Notes: a model not told the origin generated them from the sequence alone. Numbered from the stretch's first letter, positions 1 to 5,172 are shown. The stretch: DNA of 5,468 bases from Acetobacteraceae bacterium (GCA_030039695.1 JASHVB010000481.1:1-5468), one strand, 5' to 3'. Numbers and translations: made by a program.

Positions 1-355
1 TCCACCGCATTGGTGTTTTTGGATGAGACCGCCATCACCACCAGCATGGTGAGAACCAGGGGACGCTGCCCACGCGGCGATCGATTGGTCGACTACGCTC
101 CGCACGGACATTGGAAGACTGTTACCTTCATCGCAGGTCTGCGTCACGACAAAGTGGTTGCACCTTTCGTCATCGAGGGGGCGATGAACGGAGAAACGTT
201 CCGGGCCTACATTGAACAATGTCTCGCGCCCACCCTGAAGCCCGGCGAGACCGTCGTCCTGGACAATGTCTCGACTCACAAAGTCAATGGTGTCGCCGAA
301 GCCATTGAAGCAGCCGGTGCAAAGCTGCGCTATCTTCCCCAATACTCCCCCGATC
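1..355 (+). pseudogene. IS630-family transposase, middle part, interrupted by the RIT element
   Basis: This is the DDE catalytic domain of an IS630/Tc1-mariner-type transposase. The frame is open from base 1 (Ser-Thr-Ala-Leu-Val-Phe-Leu-Asp-Glu-Thr), so the N-terminal helix-turn-helix part lies outside the window and the TTG at 10 is not a real start. The first catalytic Asp is in LDETAI (22-24) and the second is in VVLDN (262-264). The sequence runs to LPQYSPDL, where family members continue with NPIE. Here the codon after Asp 352-354 runs into the inverted repeat of the RIT element, which adds LYVASPHMFS and a TGA at 385-387. The missing NPIE glutamate is found 3.4 kb away at 3794-3796, giving the family's D-34-E spacing once the insert is removed. 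The truncated product lacks the catalytic Glu and should be inactive. Identification is from family motifs and is firm at family level; I do not name the exact IS. Confidence 0.93.
352..355 (+). repeat. Target duplication GATC, left copy
   Basis: GATC at 352-355 is repeated at 3779-3782, where the IS630 reading frame resumes. The two copies either mark a 4-bp target duplication or, more in keeping with tyrosine recombinases, a short sequence shared by element and target. A third GATC at 3753-3756 directly abuts the right inverted repeat, so the shared-core reading cannot be separated from the duplication reading by this window alone. Confidence 0.6.
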
Positions 356-442
356 TGTATGTCGCGTCCCCTCATATGTTCTCTTGACCCCCTGCACCTC
401 GGGATTTGCAGGGCGGCGCACGGGCTTGGCAGCACATAACTG
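356..442 (+). repeat. RIT left terminal inverted repeat
   Basis: The sequence starts TGTATGTCGCGTCCCC and matches the reverse complement of 3666-3752. The outermost 39 bases are identical, and 78 of 87 match overall by hand alignment, with no gap. The mismatches increase inward. Near the inner half is a dyad, CCCTGCA (390-396) and TGCAGGG (407-413) with a 10-base spacer, a plausible recombinase or accessory-protein site. The repeat ends 4 bp before the ritC stop codon. Read outward from the IS630 gene, it supplies a short tail and the stop TGA at 385-387. Confidence 0.93.
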
Positions 443-446
443 TGCC

Positions 447-1442
447 CTACAGTGTTCGCAAAAACTCCATCAAGGTAGGCCGGCTGCGCCACGAGGCACT
501 GCGCACACGGCGGGTAGTTGGAATGCACGCTGCCAACGCGCGTGCCTTGGTGTCCAGGTCGATCTCGGCGTAGATGTTCGTGGTATTGATCGACACGTGA
601 CCAAGCCAGGCGCGGATTGTATTCAGGTCGACGCCGGCGCGGAGTAAATGCGAGGCGGTACTGTGGCGAATAACATGAGGCCCAATGCTCTTATTCGCCA
701 GCGACGGCGCGATGTGATGCGCCTGCTTCGCGAGACGCTTGACGATCGCGTGGATGCCAGAGCGGGTGAACGGCTGGGACAATCGATTCAGGAACACCCG
801 TTCCGCGCCATTACGACCGGCGGTCAAAGGCCGCAGAGTCTTAATGGTTACCGGCCAGAGCGGGCAAGAACGCAACTTCTTGCCCTTGCCTAGTATCTGC
901 ACACTGCGAGCGTGCCAGTCGAGGTCGGCAATCGTAAGCGCTGCGGCTTCGCTGGCTCGAGCTCCGGAGTTGTATAGAAAGAGCAGAAGCGCATGTTCTC
1001 GGCGACCCTGAGCAGTCGAACGATCCGGTATCTCAAGCAGCGCATTCATCTCGGCGCGGTCCAGGCATGTGATGGCCGGCACCGTAAGCTTTTTGAACGG
1101 AACTTGGCGGATCTCGCCCGCCCACGAGACGTACTCCGGCCGGTTCTCGCCGATGAACTTTGCTAAGGCGTGAATACCACCGAGGCGCTGGTTTCGGGTG
1201 CTGATTCCGCATCGTCGGTTGAGCTCAAGATGATTGAGGAACTGCCGCACAACCGTGCTTGACAGGTCTACGACGAGGAGTCGATCGACAGTTTTGCCGC
1301 CTTTCTTGGCGACGAACGGAAGCAGCTGCATCAGCATGTCGCGGTAACTCTTCTGAGTGTTTGGCGACAGGTTGCGCTCCCTAGCCAGGTGTTCGAGGAG
1401 GAAGCGTCGGACCCAGAGACCCAGGAAGCTTGCGTCATTCAT
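447..1442 (-). CDS. ritC: RIT tyrosine recombinase C, last gene of the trio
   Basis: A 331-residue XerC/D-like tyrosine recombinase. The open frame extends upstream to an ATG at 1724, but I place the start at ATG 1442. There the recombinase homology begins (MNDASFLGLWVRRFLLEHLA), AGGGAG lies seven bases upstream, and the overlap with the ritB stop is only ATGAATGA. The 94 residues upstream are the shadow of ritB in another frame. The core-binding domain is at residues about 5-100 (LSPNTQKSYRDML). The catalytic domain shows R162 (NSGARASEAA), K186 or K188 (GKGKKLR), H256 and R259 (HVIRHSTASHLL), H282 (LGHVSINTT) and Y291 (NIYAEIDLDTKARAL). The stop (447-449) lies 4 bp from the left inverted repeat. 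All three enzymes being intact suggests a functional element; in RIT elements the three are thought to act together, but the division of labour is not visible here. Confidence 0.93.
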   Translation of the reverse strand: MNDASFLGLWVRRFLLEHLARERNLSPNTQKSYRDMLMQLLPFVAKKGGKTVDRLLVVDLSSTVVRQFLNHLELNRRCGISTRNQRLGGIHALAKFIGENRPEYVSWAGEIRQVPFKKLTVPAITCLDRAEMNALLEIPDRSTAQGRREHALLLFLYNSGARASEAAALTIADLDWHARSVQILGKGKKLRSCPLWPVTIKTLRPLTAGRNGAERVFLNRLSQPFTRSGIHAIVKRLAKQAHHIAPSLANKSIGPHVIRHSTASHLLRAGVDLNTIRAWLGHVSINTTNIYAEIDLDTKARALAACIPTTRRVRSASWRSRPTLMEFLRTL

Positions 1443-2376
1443 AGCTGTTCTCCCTGGCGTAGCGCTCGAAGCGCCGACCGGCGGCGCGCAGCAGTTGCGG
1501 AGTGAGCGTGAGATAGCGTTGGGTGCTCGCGAGATCCTTGTGACCGAGATAGGTCGCCAGACGCGGGAGCTGCTGCTGTAAATCGACTCCGGTTCGATAC
1601 CATCGAAGCAGCCGATGAACGGCAGCGGCGTGACGCAGGTCGTGCAAGCGCGGTTGCTGGCGTGGGCCACCTTCGCGTTGTACGCGGGCGGCAGCTCGCA
1701 ATCGGCGGAACGTCCGCTCGACAACGGGCTTGTTCATCCGAGCGCCGTTATGTAGGCGGAAGAACGGAGCGCCCGACAGGCCAGGATGAAGCCGCTCGCG
1801 CCGGCTACGATATTCTGTCAGTACGCGAACGAGGTCCCGGCCAATCGGGACCAGGCGGGTCTTGAAGAACTTCGTCTCTCGGATCGTGAGTACGGCCTCC
1901 TGCAGATCGACGTCGGCATCATTCAATGCCAACGCTTCGCCGAGGCGTAGTCCGGCGCCGTAGAGCGTGAGAAGCAGTGCTTGCAGAGTGTAGTCTTCAA
2001 TGAGAGACAGGCGGACGGCACCGATTTTTGGTGCTGCGTCCAACAGGCGCCTCAGATCGTCCCGACTATAGATATAAGGCACGAAGGACGGCTCGGGTAC
2101 CCTCGGCAGGAGCGGAAGCGGTGGCAACGTTTGGTATCTACGTGTCTGCGCGTACCGATACAGCCCGGCGAGGGCCCGTCGTTTGCGTGCGGCGGTTGCG
2201 AGGTTGGTGCATCGGTGGAGGAGGAAGCTGCGAACCATTTCACTGTCGATATCGTCCAGCTCCGGGGTGCCAAGATGACGGGAGAAGGATCGCAGGATAA
2301 AGCCCTCGGTGATGAAGCGGTTACCGAGCGCTCGACGGTACGCGAGGTACTCTGTGATCAATGTGGAGAGCTTCAT
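1435..2376 (-). CDS. ritB: RIT tyrosine recombinase B, middle gene of the trio
   Basis: A 313-residue tyrosine recombinase with the usual two domains: a core-binding N-terminal half (residues about 3-85, MKLSTLITEYLAYRRALG) and a catalytic C-terminal half. Catalytic residues are R144 (GAGLRLGEAL), a lysine at K169 or K172 in the beta-hairpin (ETKFFKTRLVP), H245 and R248 (HDLRHAAAVH), H279 (YLGHKD) and Y288 (STQRYLTLTP). The segment between HxxR and LGH is longer than in the other two (a WYRTGVDLQQQLPRL insert), which fits the RitB branch. The start ATG at 2376 overlaps the ritA stop by four bases (ATGA), with a G-rich stretch (GGGGGG) just upstream, so translation is probably coupled to ritA. 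The end overlaps ritC by eight bases. No disruption is seen. Confidence 0.93.
   Translation of the reverse strand: MKLSTLITEYLAYRRALGNRFITEGFILRSFSRHLGTPELDDIDSEMVRSFLLHRCTNLATAARKRRALAGLYRYAQTRRYQTLPPLPLLPRVPEPSFVPYIYSRDDLRRLLDAAPKIGAVRLSLIEDYTLQALLLTLYGAGLRLGEALALNDADVDLQEAVLTIRETKFFKTRLVPIGRDLVRVLTEYRSRRERLHPGLSGAPFFRLHNGARMNKPVVERTFRRLRAAARVQREGGPRQQPRLHDLRHAAAVHRLLRWYRTGVDLQQQLPRLATYLGHKDLASTQRYLTLTPQLLRAAGRRFERYARENSYE
1450..1455 (-). promoter_or_regulatory. Ribosome binding site of ritC, inside the end of ritB
   Basis: AGGGAG on the - strand, seven bases before ATG 1442. It decides the ritC start in favour of 1442 over the in-frame ATG at 1724, which lies deep inside ritB and would add a low-complexity out-of-frame extension. 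Confidence 0.7.
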
Positions 2377-3623
2377 ACGAGCCCCCCGAGGTCAAGTTCG
2401 GCGACCTGCCGCAGACTGCTCAGATCGACTTTGGCGTATAGCAGGGTTGCAGAGACCTGACGGTGACCGAGCTGGTCGCCGATCTGCTTGAGGGAGAAAC
2501 CACATGAGAGCAGGTGACGCGCGCAAGCGTGTCGCAGGCAATGAGCACCGACCCTCGGCAACGTAACGCCCAGGGCGCGCAGGCGACAATGCACGCGCGC
2601 CGAGATGCTCGTAGAGGAGAGCGGACGCAGCGGTGCATTCAACGCGAGGAACAGTTCTCGGTGTGCACACCGTGGTCTCACTTCATGTAGGTATCGAATG
2701 ATCGCCTCACCCACCGGTCGGACGAGGGGAAACTGTTGGCTACGACGTTGCTTGGAGCGATAGACGCGTATCGTCTCAGCCTGCCAGTCGATGTCGTCGA
2801 GTTGCAACCCGGCGACCTCTCCACAGCGCAGACCGTAAACGACCAGCAGCAGTACGACCGCCAGATCGCGGATCTCCGCAGGCGAATTGCCCGTCGTGTT
2901 CGAAACAAGCTGCTGAACCTGGTCCCAGGTCGGACTACGTGGCACGCCTTCGTGGGTGTACATCCGTGGAGAGTCGATGGCTGCCGTCATCCCCGAGCGG
3001 CACCAGTGCTGCGCTTCTGCATAGCGGAAGAAGCAGCGTAACGAACTGGTCAGCGTCGCAATCGAGCGCCGGCTCCATCCTTTGCTCTTGCGGCTTTGGG
3101 CGATGAGGTATTGCTCGACCTGCTTAATCGTAACTGCTCTCAGCGACCGGGGTCGCGGTTGCAGCGACATCAGGAGATGACGAACGTGCTGACAACGTGC
3201 CTTTATGGTTACTGGTGACAACCCTCGCTCCTCAAGCAGGAAGCGCTGATAAGATGTGACGCGTGACTCCATTGGAGCGCGTCTGGAAGTAAGAGGGCCA
3301 AGTCGGCCAAGGAATCTGAAGAACCGTTTTGCGGTGCCGATGAAGATCTTCCGCGAGCCTGCACAACGGCGACCTCGGAATGCACGCTTGAAGCGTACTT
3401 TGTGCTTCGTCGCAGCTTGCTCGATCATTGCTAGCTCAATGATCCTCCTATCGAGCGGCACGTGGGTGACAATAACCAGCAGGATCCATGAGATTTTCTG
3501 CAACCCCTCGCGGTTGTAGCCCCGGTCGGCACAGAGCTGCAGATACTTTTCGCGTTCCACCGCAAGTGGCGCAGCCTTGACGCGGGCGAGTGCAGTAGGT
3601 CGGGAATACAGAGTGTTAAGCAT
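2373..3623 (-). CDS. ritA: RIT tyrosine recombinase A, first gene of the trio
   Basis: A 416-residue tyrosine site-specific recombinase of the phage-integrase family, which cuts and rejoins DNA through a 3'-phosphotyrosine. Residues 1-115 are a basic N-terminal extension. Residues about 119-205 are the SAM-like core-binding domain (starting ESRVTSYQRFLLEERGLSP), and about 230-416 the catalytic domain. Visible catalytic residues are R266 (YGLRCGEV), K291 (YRSKQ), H361 and R364 (HCLRHA), H387 (LGHRQ) and the nucleophile Y396 (LLYAKVD), so the enzyme looks active. The ATG at 3623 is favoured by GGAGAG six bases upstream and by its place just inside the right inverted repeat. The stop overlaps the ritB start as ATGA. 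The gene name rests on position and length within a RIT layout; membership of the recombinase family is certain. Confidence 0.93.
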   Translation of the reverse strand: MLNTLYSRPTALARVKAAPLAVEREKYLQLCADRGYNREGLQKISWILLVIVTHVPLDRRIIELAMIEQAATKHKVRFKRAFRGRRCAGSRKIFIGTAKRFFRFLGRLGPLTSRRAPMESRVTSYQRFLLEERGLSPVTIKARCQHVRHLLMSLQPRPRSLRAVTIKQVEQYLIAQSRKSKGWSRRSIATLTSSLRCFFRYAEAQHWCRSGMTAAIDSPRMYTHEGVPRSPTWDQVQQLVSNTTGNSPAEIRDLAVVLLLVVYGLRCGEVAGLQLDDIDWQAETIRVYRSKQRRSQQFPLVRPVGEAIIRYLHEVRPRCAHRELFLALNAPLRPLSSTSISARVHCRLRALGVTLPRVGAHCLRHACARHLLSCGFSLKQIGDQLGHRQVSATLLYAKVDLSSLRQVAELDLGGLV

Positions 3624-3629
3624 GGATGG

Positions 3630-3635
3630 CTCTCC
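3630..3635 (-). promoter_or_regulatory. Ribosome binding site of ritA
   Basis: GGAGAG on the - strand, six bases before ATG 3623. It supports this start for ritA and is the only strong Shine-Dalgarno sequence upstream of the operon. Confidence 0.7.
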
Positions 3636-3665
3636 AGGTGAGACGAGAGCCGTAGTCTTGGGTGG

Positions 3666-3752
3666 CCGTTATGTTCTGTCGAACTCGTGCCCCGCCCTGC
3701 AGATCCCGAGGTTCAGGGGGTCAAGAGAACATATGAGGGGACGCGACATACA
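3666..3752 (-). repeat. RIT right terminal inverted repeat
   Basis: This is the reverse complement of the left repeat. Its outer end reads GGGGACGCGACATACA, ending at 3752. Nine mismatches to the left copy all lie inside the outermost 39 bp. The inner dyad is weaker here, because one arm reads CCCTGAA instead of CCCTGCA. It lies upstream of ritA, so the operon promoter must be in this repeat or in the 42 bp after it. A TTGACC (3724-3719 on the - strand) sits here, but the hexamer 17 bp downstream (TGCAGG) is a poor -10, so I do not call a promoter. Confidence 0.93.
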
Positions 3753-3782
3753 GATCGCTATGCGTTTGAGCCCATAGCGATC
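3753..3782. repeat. 12-6-12 inverted repeat at the right RIT junction (crossover-site-like)
   Basis: GATCGCTATGCG (3753-3764), spacer TTTGAG (3765-3770) and CCCATAGCGATC (3771-3782). The arms match at 11 of 12 positions; the outer 10 are perfect. The geometry of two inverted arms of 11-12 bp around a 6-bp spacer resembles core sites of tyrosine recombinases such as dif. It is found only at the right end of the element. The terminal GATC of the outer arm is also the first four bases of the resumed IS630 gene. Function is inferred only from shape and position; it could also simply be a hairpin left by an earlier event. Confidence 0.75.
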
Positions 3783-3946
3783 TCAACCCCATCGAGCAAG
3801 CTTTCAGCAAACTCAAGGCGTTGCTGCGCAAAGCTGCTGAGCGTACCGTGCCATCTCTGCGTCGAAGGGTCGGCAAAATCCTCGCCAGCTTCACCCCAAC
3901 CGAGTGCATGAATTTCCTCATGAACTCAGGTTACGGTGCGACTTGA
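3779..3946 (+). pseudogene. IS630-family transposase, C-terminal part, displaced by the RIT insertion
   Basis: This is the continuation of the transposase that starts left of the window. Reading from GAT at 3779 gives DLNPIEQAFSKLKALL and then a basic C-terminal region ending in MNSGYGAT and TGA (3944-3946), 55 codons in total. NPIE carries the third catalytic residue of the DDE triad (Glu 3794-3796). The fragment begins at exactly the GATC where the left half stops (352-355), and joining the two gives one continuous frame. No substitution or indel is visible at the join, which suggests the insertion is recent or that the IS was functional before it. There is no start codon of its own, so it is not expected to be translated. 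Confidence 0.92.
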
Positions 3947-3961
3947 GCGGAATCCGCTCTA
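3945..3961. repeat. Palindrome at the probable right end of the IS630 element
   Basis: GAGCGGA (3945-3951) and TCCGCTC (3953-3959) form a perfect 7-bp dyad around a single A, overlapping the transposase stop codon, followed by TA at 3960-3961. IS630-family elements insert at TA and have their terminal repeat close after the gene, so this is the likely end of the IS. The left end is outside the window, so the terminal repeat cannot be confirmed. Confidence 0.45.
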
Positions 3962-4050
3962 GTCGCGTTGCAATGGCTCTTGCAGACCGTGAGACAGCAC
4001 ACTGCACAGAGGAGTGCATCGAACGTTGTATCCGCTAGGCGCGCCCGACG

Positions 4051-4077
4051 AGCCCGGCCGCGCCCTGCGGGCGGGCT
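4051..4077. repeat. GC-rich hairpin (11-bp stem, 5-base loop)
   Basis: AGCCCGGCCGC (4051-4061), loop GCCCT (4062-4066) and GCGGGCGGGCT (4067-4077). Ten of eleven stem positions pair. No run of T follows on the + strand, nor on the - strand side, so it is not a standard intrinsic terminator. It lies 80 bp before the 96-residue ORF and could affect its transcript or be a relic of an element end. Confidence 0.55.
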
Positions 4078-4143
4078 GTGAACCAGTTCATACCAGATCG
4101 GGTTTCATCAGCCTACACTCGGCGGCACGGAAATCGGAAAACG

Positions 4144-4153
4144 AAGGGAGAGG
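4144..4153 (+). promoter_or_regulatory. Ribosome binding site of the 96-residue ORF
   Basis: AAGGGAGAGG ends three bases before ATG 4157, and its GGGAG core is six bases away. It is one of the strongest Shine-Dalgarno matches in the window and is the main reason to accept this small ORF as a gene. Confidence 0.65.
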
Positions 4154-4156
4154 ACA

Positions 4157-4447
4157 ATGGGCCTGTGGTGGGAGTGGAGTAAATACAACCTTCCCTCGGG
4201 AAAGACGATCGACGACGTTAAAAACCTAGTCGCCACGAACGCGTACTATGGCCTTCCATCGCTTGGGTACACCGGTATTGCGGTTGGCGCGGACGTGCAC
4301 GGGTCGAAGGGAGCCGTCATCGTTGCAGTGACATACCTCCAGATCAGTGGGTCGGAATACTGGCAAGTTGTGAGCTGTGCCGGCGACAAATCGGATTTAG
4401 ACGAGCTTATCGGCCAGCTTGGAATCCTGCATGCTGACTATTTCTAA
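4157..4447 (+). CDS. Small protein of unknown function, 96 residues
   Basis: I do not recognise this protein. It starts MGLWWEWSKYNLPSGKTIDD, with three tryptophans in the first seven residues. A predicted helix (TIDDVKNLVATNAYYG) follows, then alternating hydrophobic stretches (YTGIAVGADVHG and GAVIVAVTYLQIS) that look like beta strands, then EYWQVVSCAGDKSDLDELIGQLG and the end HADYF. There is no signal peptide and no clear membrane segment. Length, acidity and the mixed alpha/beta pattern suggest a small soluble cytoplasmic domain. The reading frame is intact with a strong ribosome binding site, which is remarkable given that everything to its right is decayed. Its TAA stop overlaps by two bases the stop of the IS630-type remnant on the other strand. 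No neighbour gives a clue to its role; it may be cargo of a mobile region or an orphan gene. Confidence 0.75.
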   Translation: MGLWWEWSKYNLPSGKTIDDVKNLVATNAYYGLPSLGYTGIAVGADVHGSKGAVIVAVTYLQISGSEYWQVVSCAGDKSDLDELIGQLGILHADYF

Positions 4448-4635
4448 CTCAATAAGCCTGCGTGACGCTGCTGCCATCGCCGGACCGTCGGACAGCTGAT
4501 GCTGATATGGGCGTCGATTTCCTGGGCCGGCCCGCGATCGGCCGACACCAGGATCATCCGCGCTCGTTCGATGTGGCTGCGCTGACGATTGCGGTCGATA
4601 ATCGCTTCCAGCCGTTCGCGGACAGAGACGCCGGG
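4444..4635 (-). pseudogene. N-terminal helix-turn-helix fragment of a second IS630-type transposase
   Basis: On the - strand a frame reads VSVRERLEAIIDRNRQRSHI, then ERARMILVSADRG, EIDAHISISCPTVRRWQQRH and AGLLS, ending in TAG (4446-4444). The order RLEAI...DRN...RARMILVSAD...S.PTVRRWQQR is the DNA-binding N-terminus of a common IS630-family transposase group. There is no start codon at the family position, and the frame stops right after the helix-turn-helix, so only about 64 of some 340-360 residues remain. The catalytic fragments elsewhere in this window belong to a subgroup that usually carries a different N-terminus, so I infer this is a remnant of another element and not the missing 5' end of the first. 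The upstream edge joins the CtaG-like fragment directly, in another frame. Confidence 0.6.
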
Positions 4636-4642
4636 AGTGATG

Positions 4643-5172
4643 TGCCAGATTCTGATCGGCCAATGGCGGAATGTGCCAGCGGCAGATCACGTCGAGATAC
4701 GGCGTATAGATCACGCGGGACGACAGCATCCAGACCAGCGCGACGACCGTCAGCGGGATGCTACTCTCCAGGCCACCAGGGCGACCTGCCACCGGGTTCG
4801 CAGGCTTTGCGTCGCTAAGGAGGCCTGTCCCCAGAACAGCACGTCGCAGACCAGCATGAACAACCCCAGTTGGGCCGTGTAGAGCGCGTTGGCCAATGTC
4901 GGGTCTAAGATTTCTGGGAAACTGACCGCGATGCAGAGTCCGACGAGCAGTGCGGTGGCGATCCACCGGTCGAAGACGATGACAACGGCACGTCGGCGCC
5001 CGACCGACCTTCGCGGCGGTAAGGCGGCCATCAACAGCGCCGCTTGGTTGAGCACCATCAGTCCCGCCGTGTAGCTTGCCATCGAGGACAGCGGATCGCG
5101 CAGGACGAGGGACGCCGCTGCCGCGACGCCAAGCGCGCCCGTGGCTAGACGCCAAGCACCGACCCCAAGGTT
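4643..5172 (-). pseudogene. CtaG-like cytochrome c oxidase assembly protein, truncated and frameshifted
   Basis: The pieces resemble the CtaG family of integral membrane proteins that help deliver copper to caa3-type cytochrome oxidase. One - strand frame (about 5172-4762) gives GAWRLATGALGVAAAASLVL, RDPLSSMASYTAGLMVLNQ, RWIATALLVGLCIAVSFPEIL and NALYTAQLGLFMLVCDVLFW, four membrane helices in the family order. After TRWQVALVAW the frame shifts near 4760-4770 and continues SIPLTVVALVWMLSSRVIYT, PYLDVICRWHIPPLADQNLA. The last part matches the family's SPLxDQxLAG signature. The gene stops there, about one helix short of the usual C-terminus, and joins an IS630 remnant. The N-terminal helix is also missing. 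The HMxQH histidines of typical CtaG are replaced in AGLMVLNQAALLM. An ATG at 5082 exists but would give only a broken product. The family call is from recognition of motifs and topology, not a search. Confidence 0.55.

Larger units (their letters stand above)
356..3778 (-). mobile_element. RIT element (recombinase in trio) inserted in an IS630 transposase gene
   Basis: Three consecutive, overlapping genes for different tyrosine recombinases lie between long terminal inverted repeats. This is the defining layout of RIT elements, known from several bacterial phyla. The part bounded by the repeats is 356-3752 (3397 bp). If the 26 bases following the right repeat are included, the insert is 356-3778 (3423 bp), flanked by a 4-base duplication GATC (352-355 and 3779-3782). 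There are no passenger genes: apart from the three recombinases there is only about 4 bp between the left repeat and the ritC stop, and about 42 bp between the right repeat and the ritA start. Because the interrupted IS630 frame can be rebuilt exactly, both outer boundaries are well fixed. What is uncertain is whether the 26 bases belong to the element or are a junction remnant. Confidence 0.9.
3962..4156. other. Intergenic stretch between IS630 and the 96-residue ORF
   Basis: I find no convincing coding frame on either strand over these roughly 195 bases. The stretch contains the GC hairpin at 4051-4077 and, at its end, the ribosome binding site of the next ORF. Any promoter for that ORF should lie here, but I see no good -35/-10 pair. 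Confidence 0.5.

Noticed and set aside
1443..1724. An upstream in-frame ATG at 1724 would extend ritC by 94 residues.
   Set aside because: The extra residues have no recombinase character, lie wholly within the conserved ritB coding region, and lack the ribosome binding site seen before ATG 1442.
2028..2300. Several + strand ORFs of 60-160 codons opposite the recombinase genes (for example 1981-2460, 2028-2300, 2736-3041, 3256-3519).
   Set aside because: All are antisense to intact, motif-bearing recombinase genes and have no domain features or supporting ribosome binding sites.
3696..3724. Candidate promoter TTGACC plus a hexamer 17 bp later, in the right inverted repeat (and the same in the left one).
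   Set aside because: The -10 would be TGCAGG, a poor match. TTGACC alone is not enough to call a promoter, though the ritA promoter must be near.
356..3752. Possibility that the three recombinases belong to a Tn554-type transposon or an integron.
   Set aside because: All three genes are tyrosine recombinases (Tn554 has two plus an unrelated third), there is no cargo or attC site, and the ends are long inverted repeats as in RIT elements.
3721..3921. ORF of 66 residues on the - strand across the right junction.
   Set aside because: It is the antisense of the IS630 C-terminus running into the inverted repeat. Its tail repeats that of the left truncated ORF only because the repeats are identical.
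4397..5155. A 252-residue ORF on the - strand.
   Set aside because: Its first two thirds are arginine/glycine-rich shadow sequence. Only the short stretch from about 4765 to 4643 is real CtaG-like sequence, after a frameshift.
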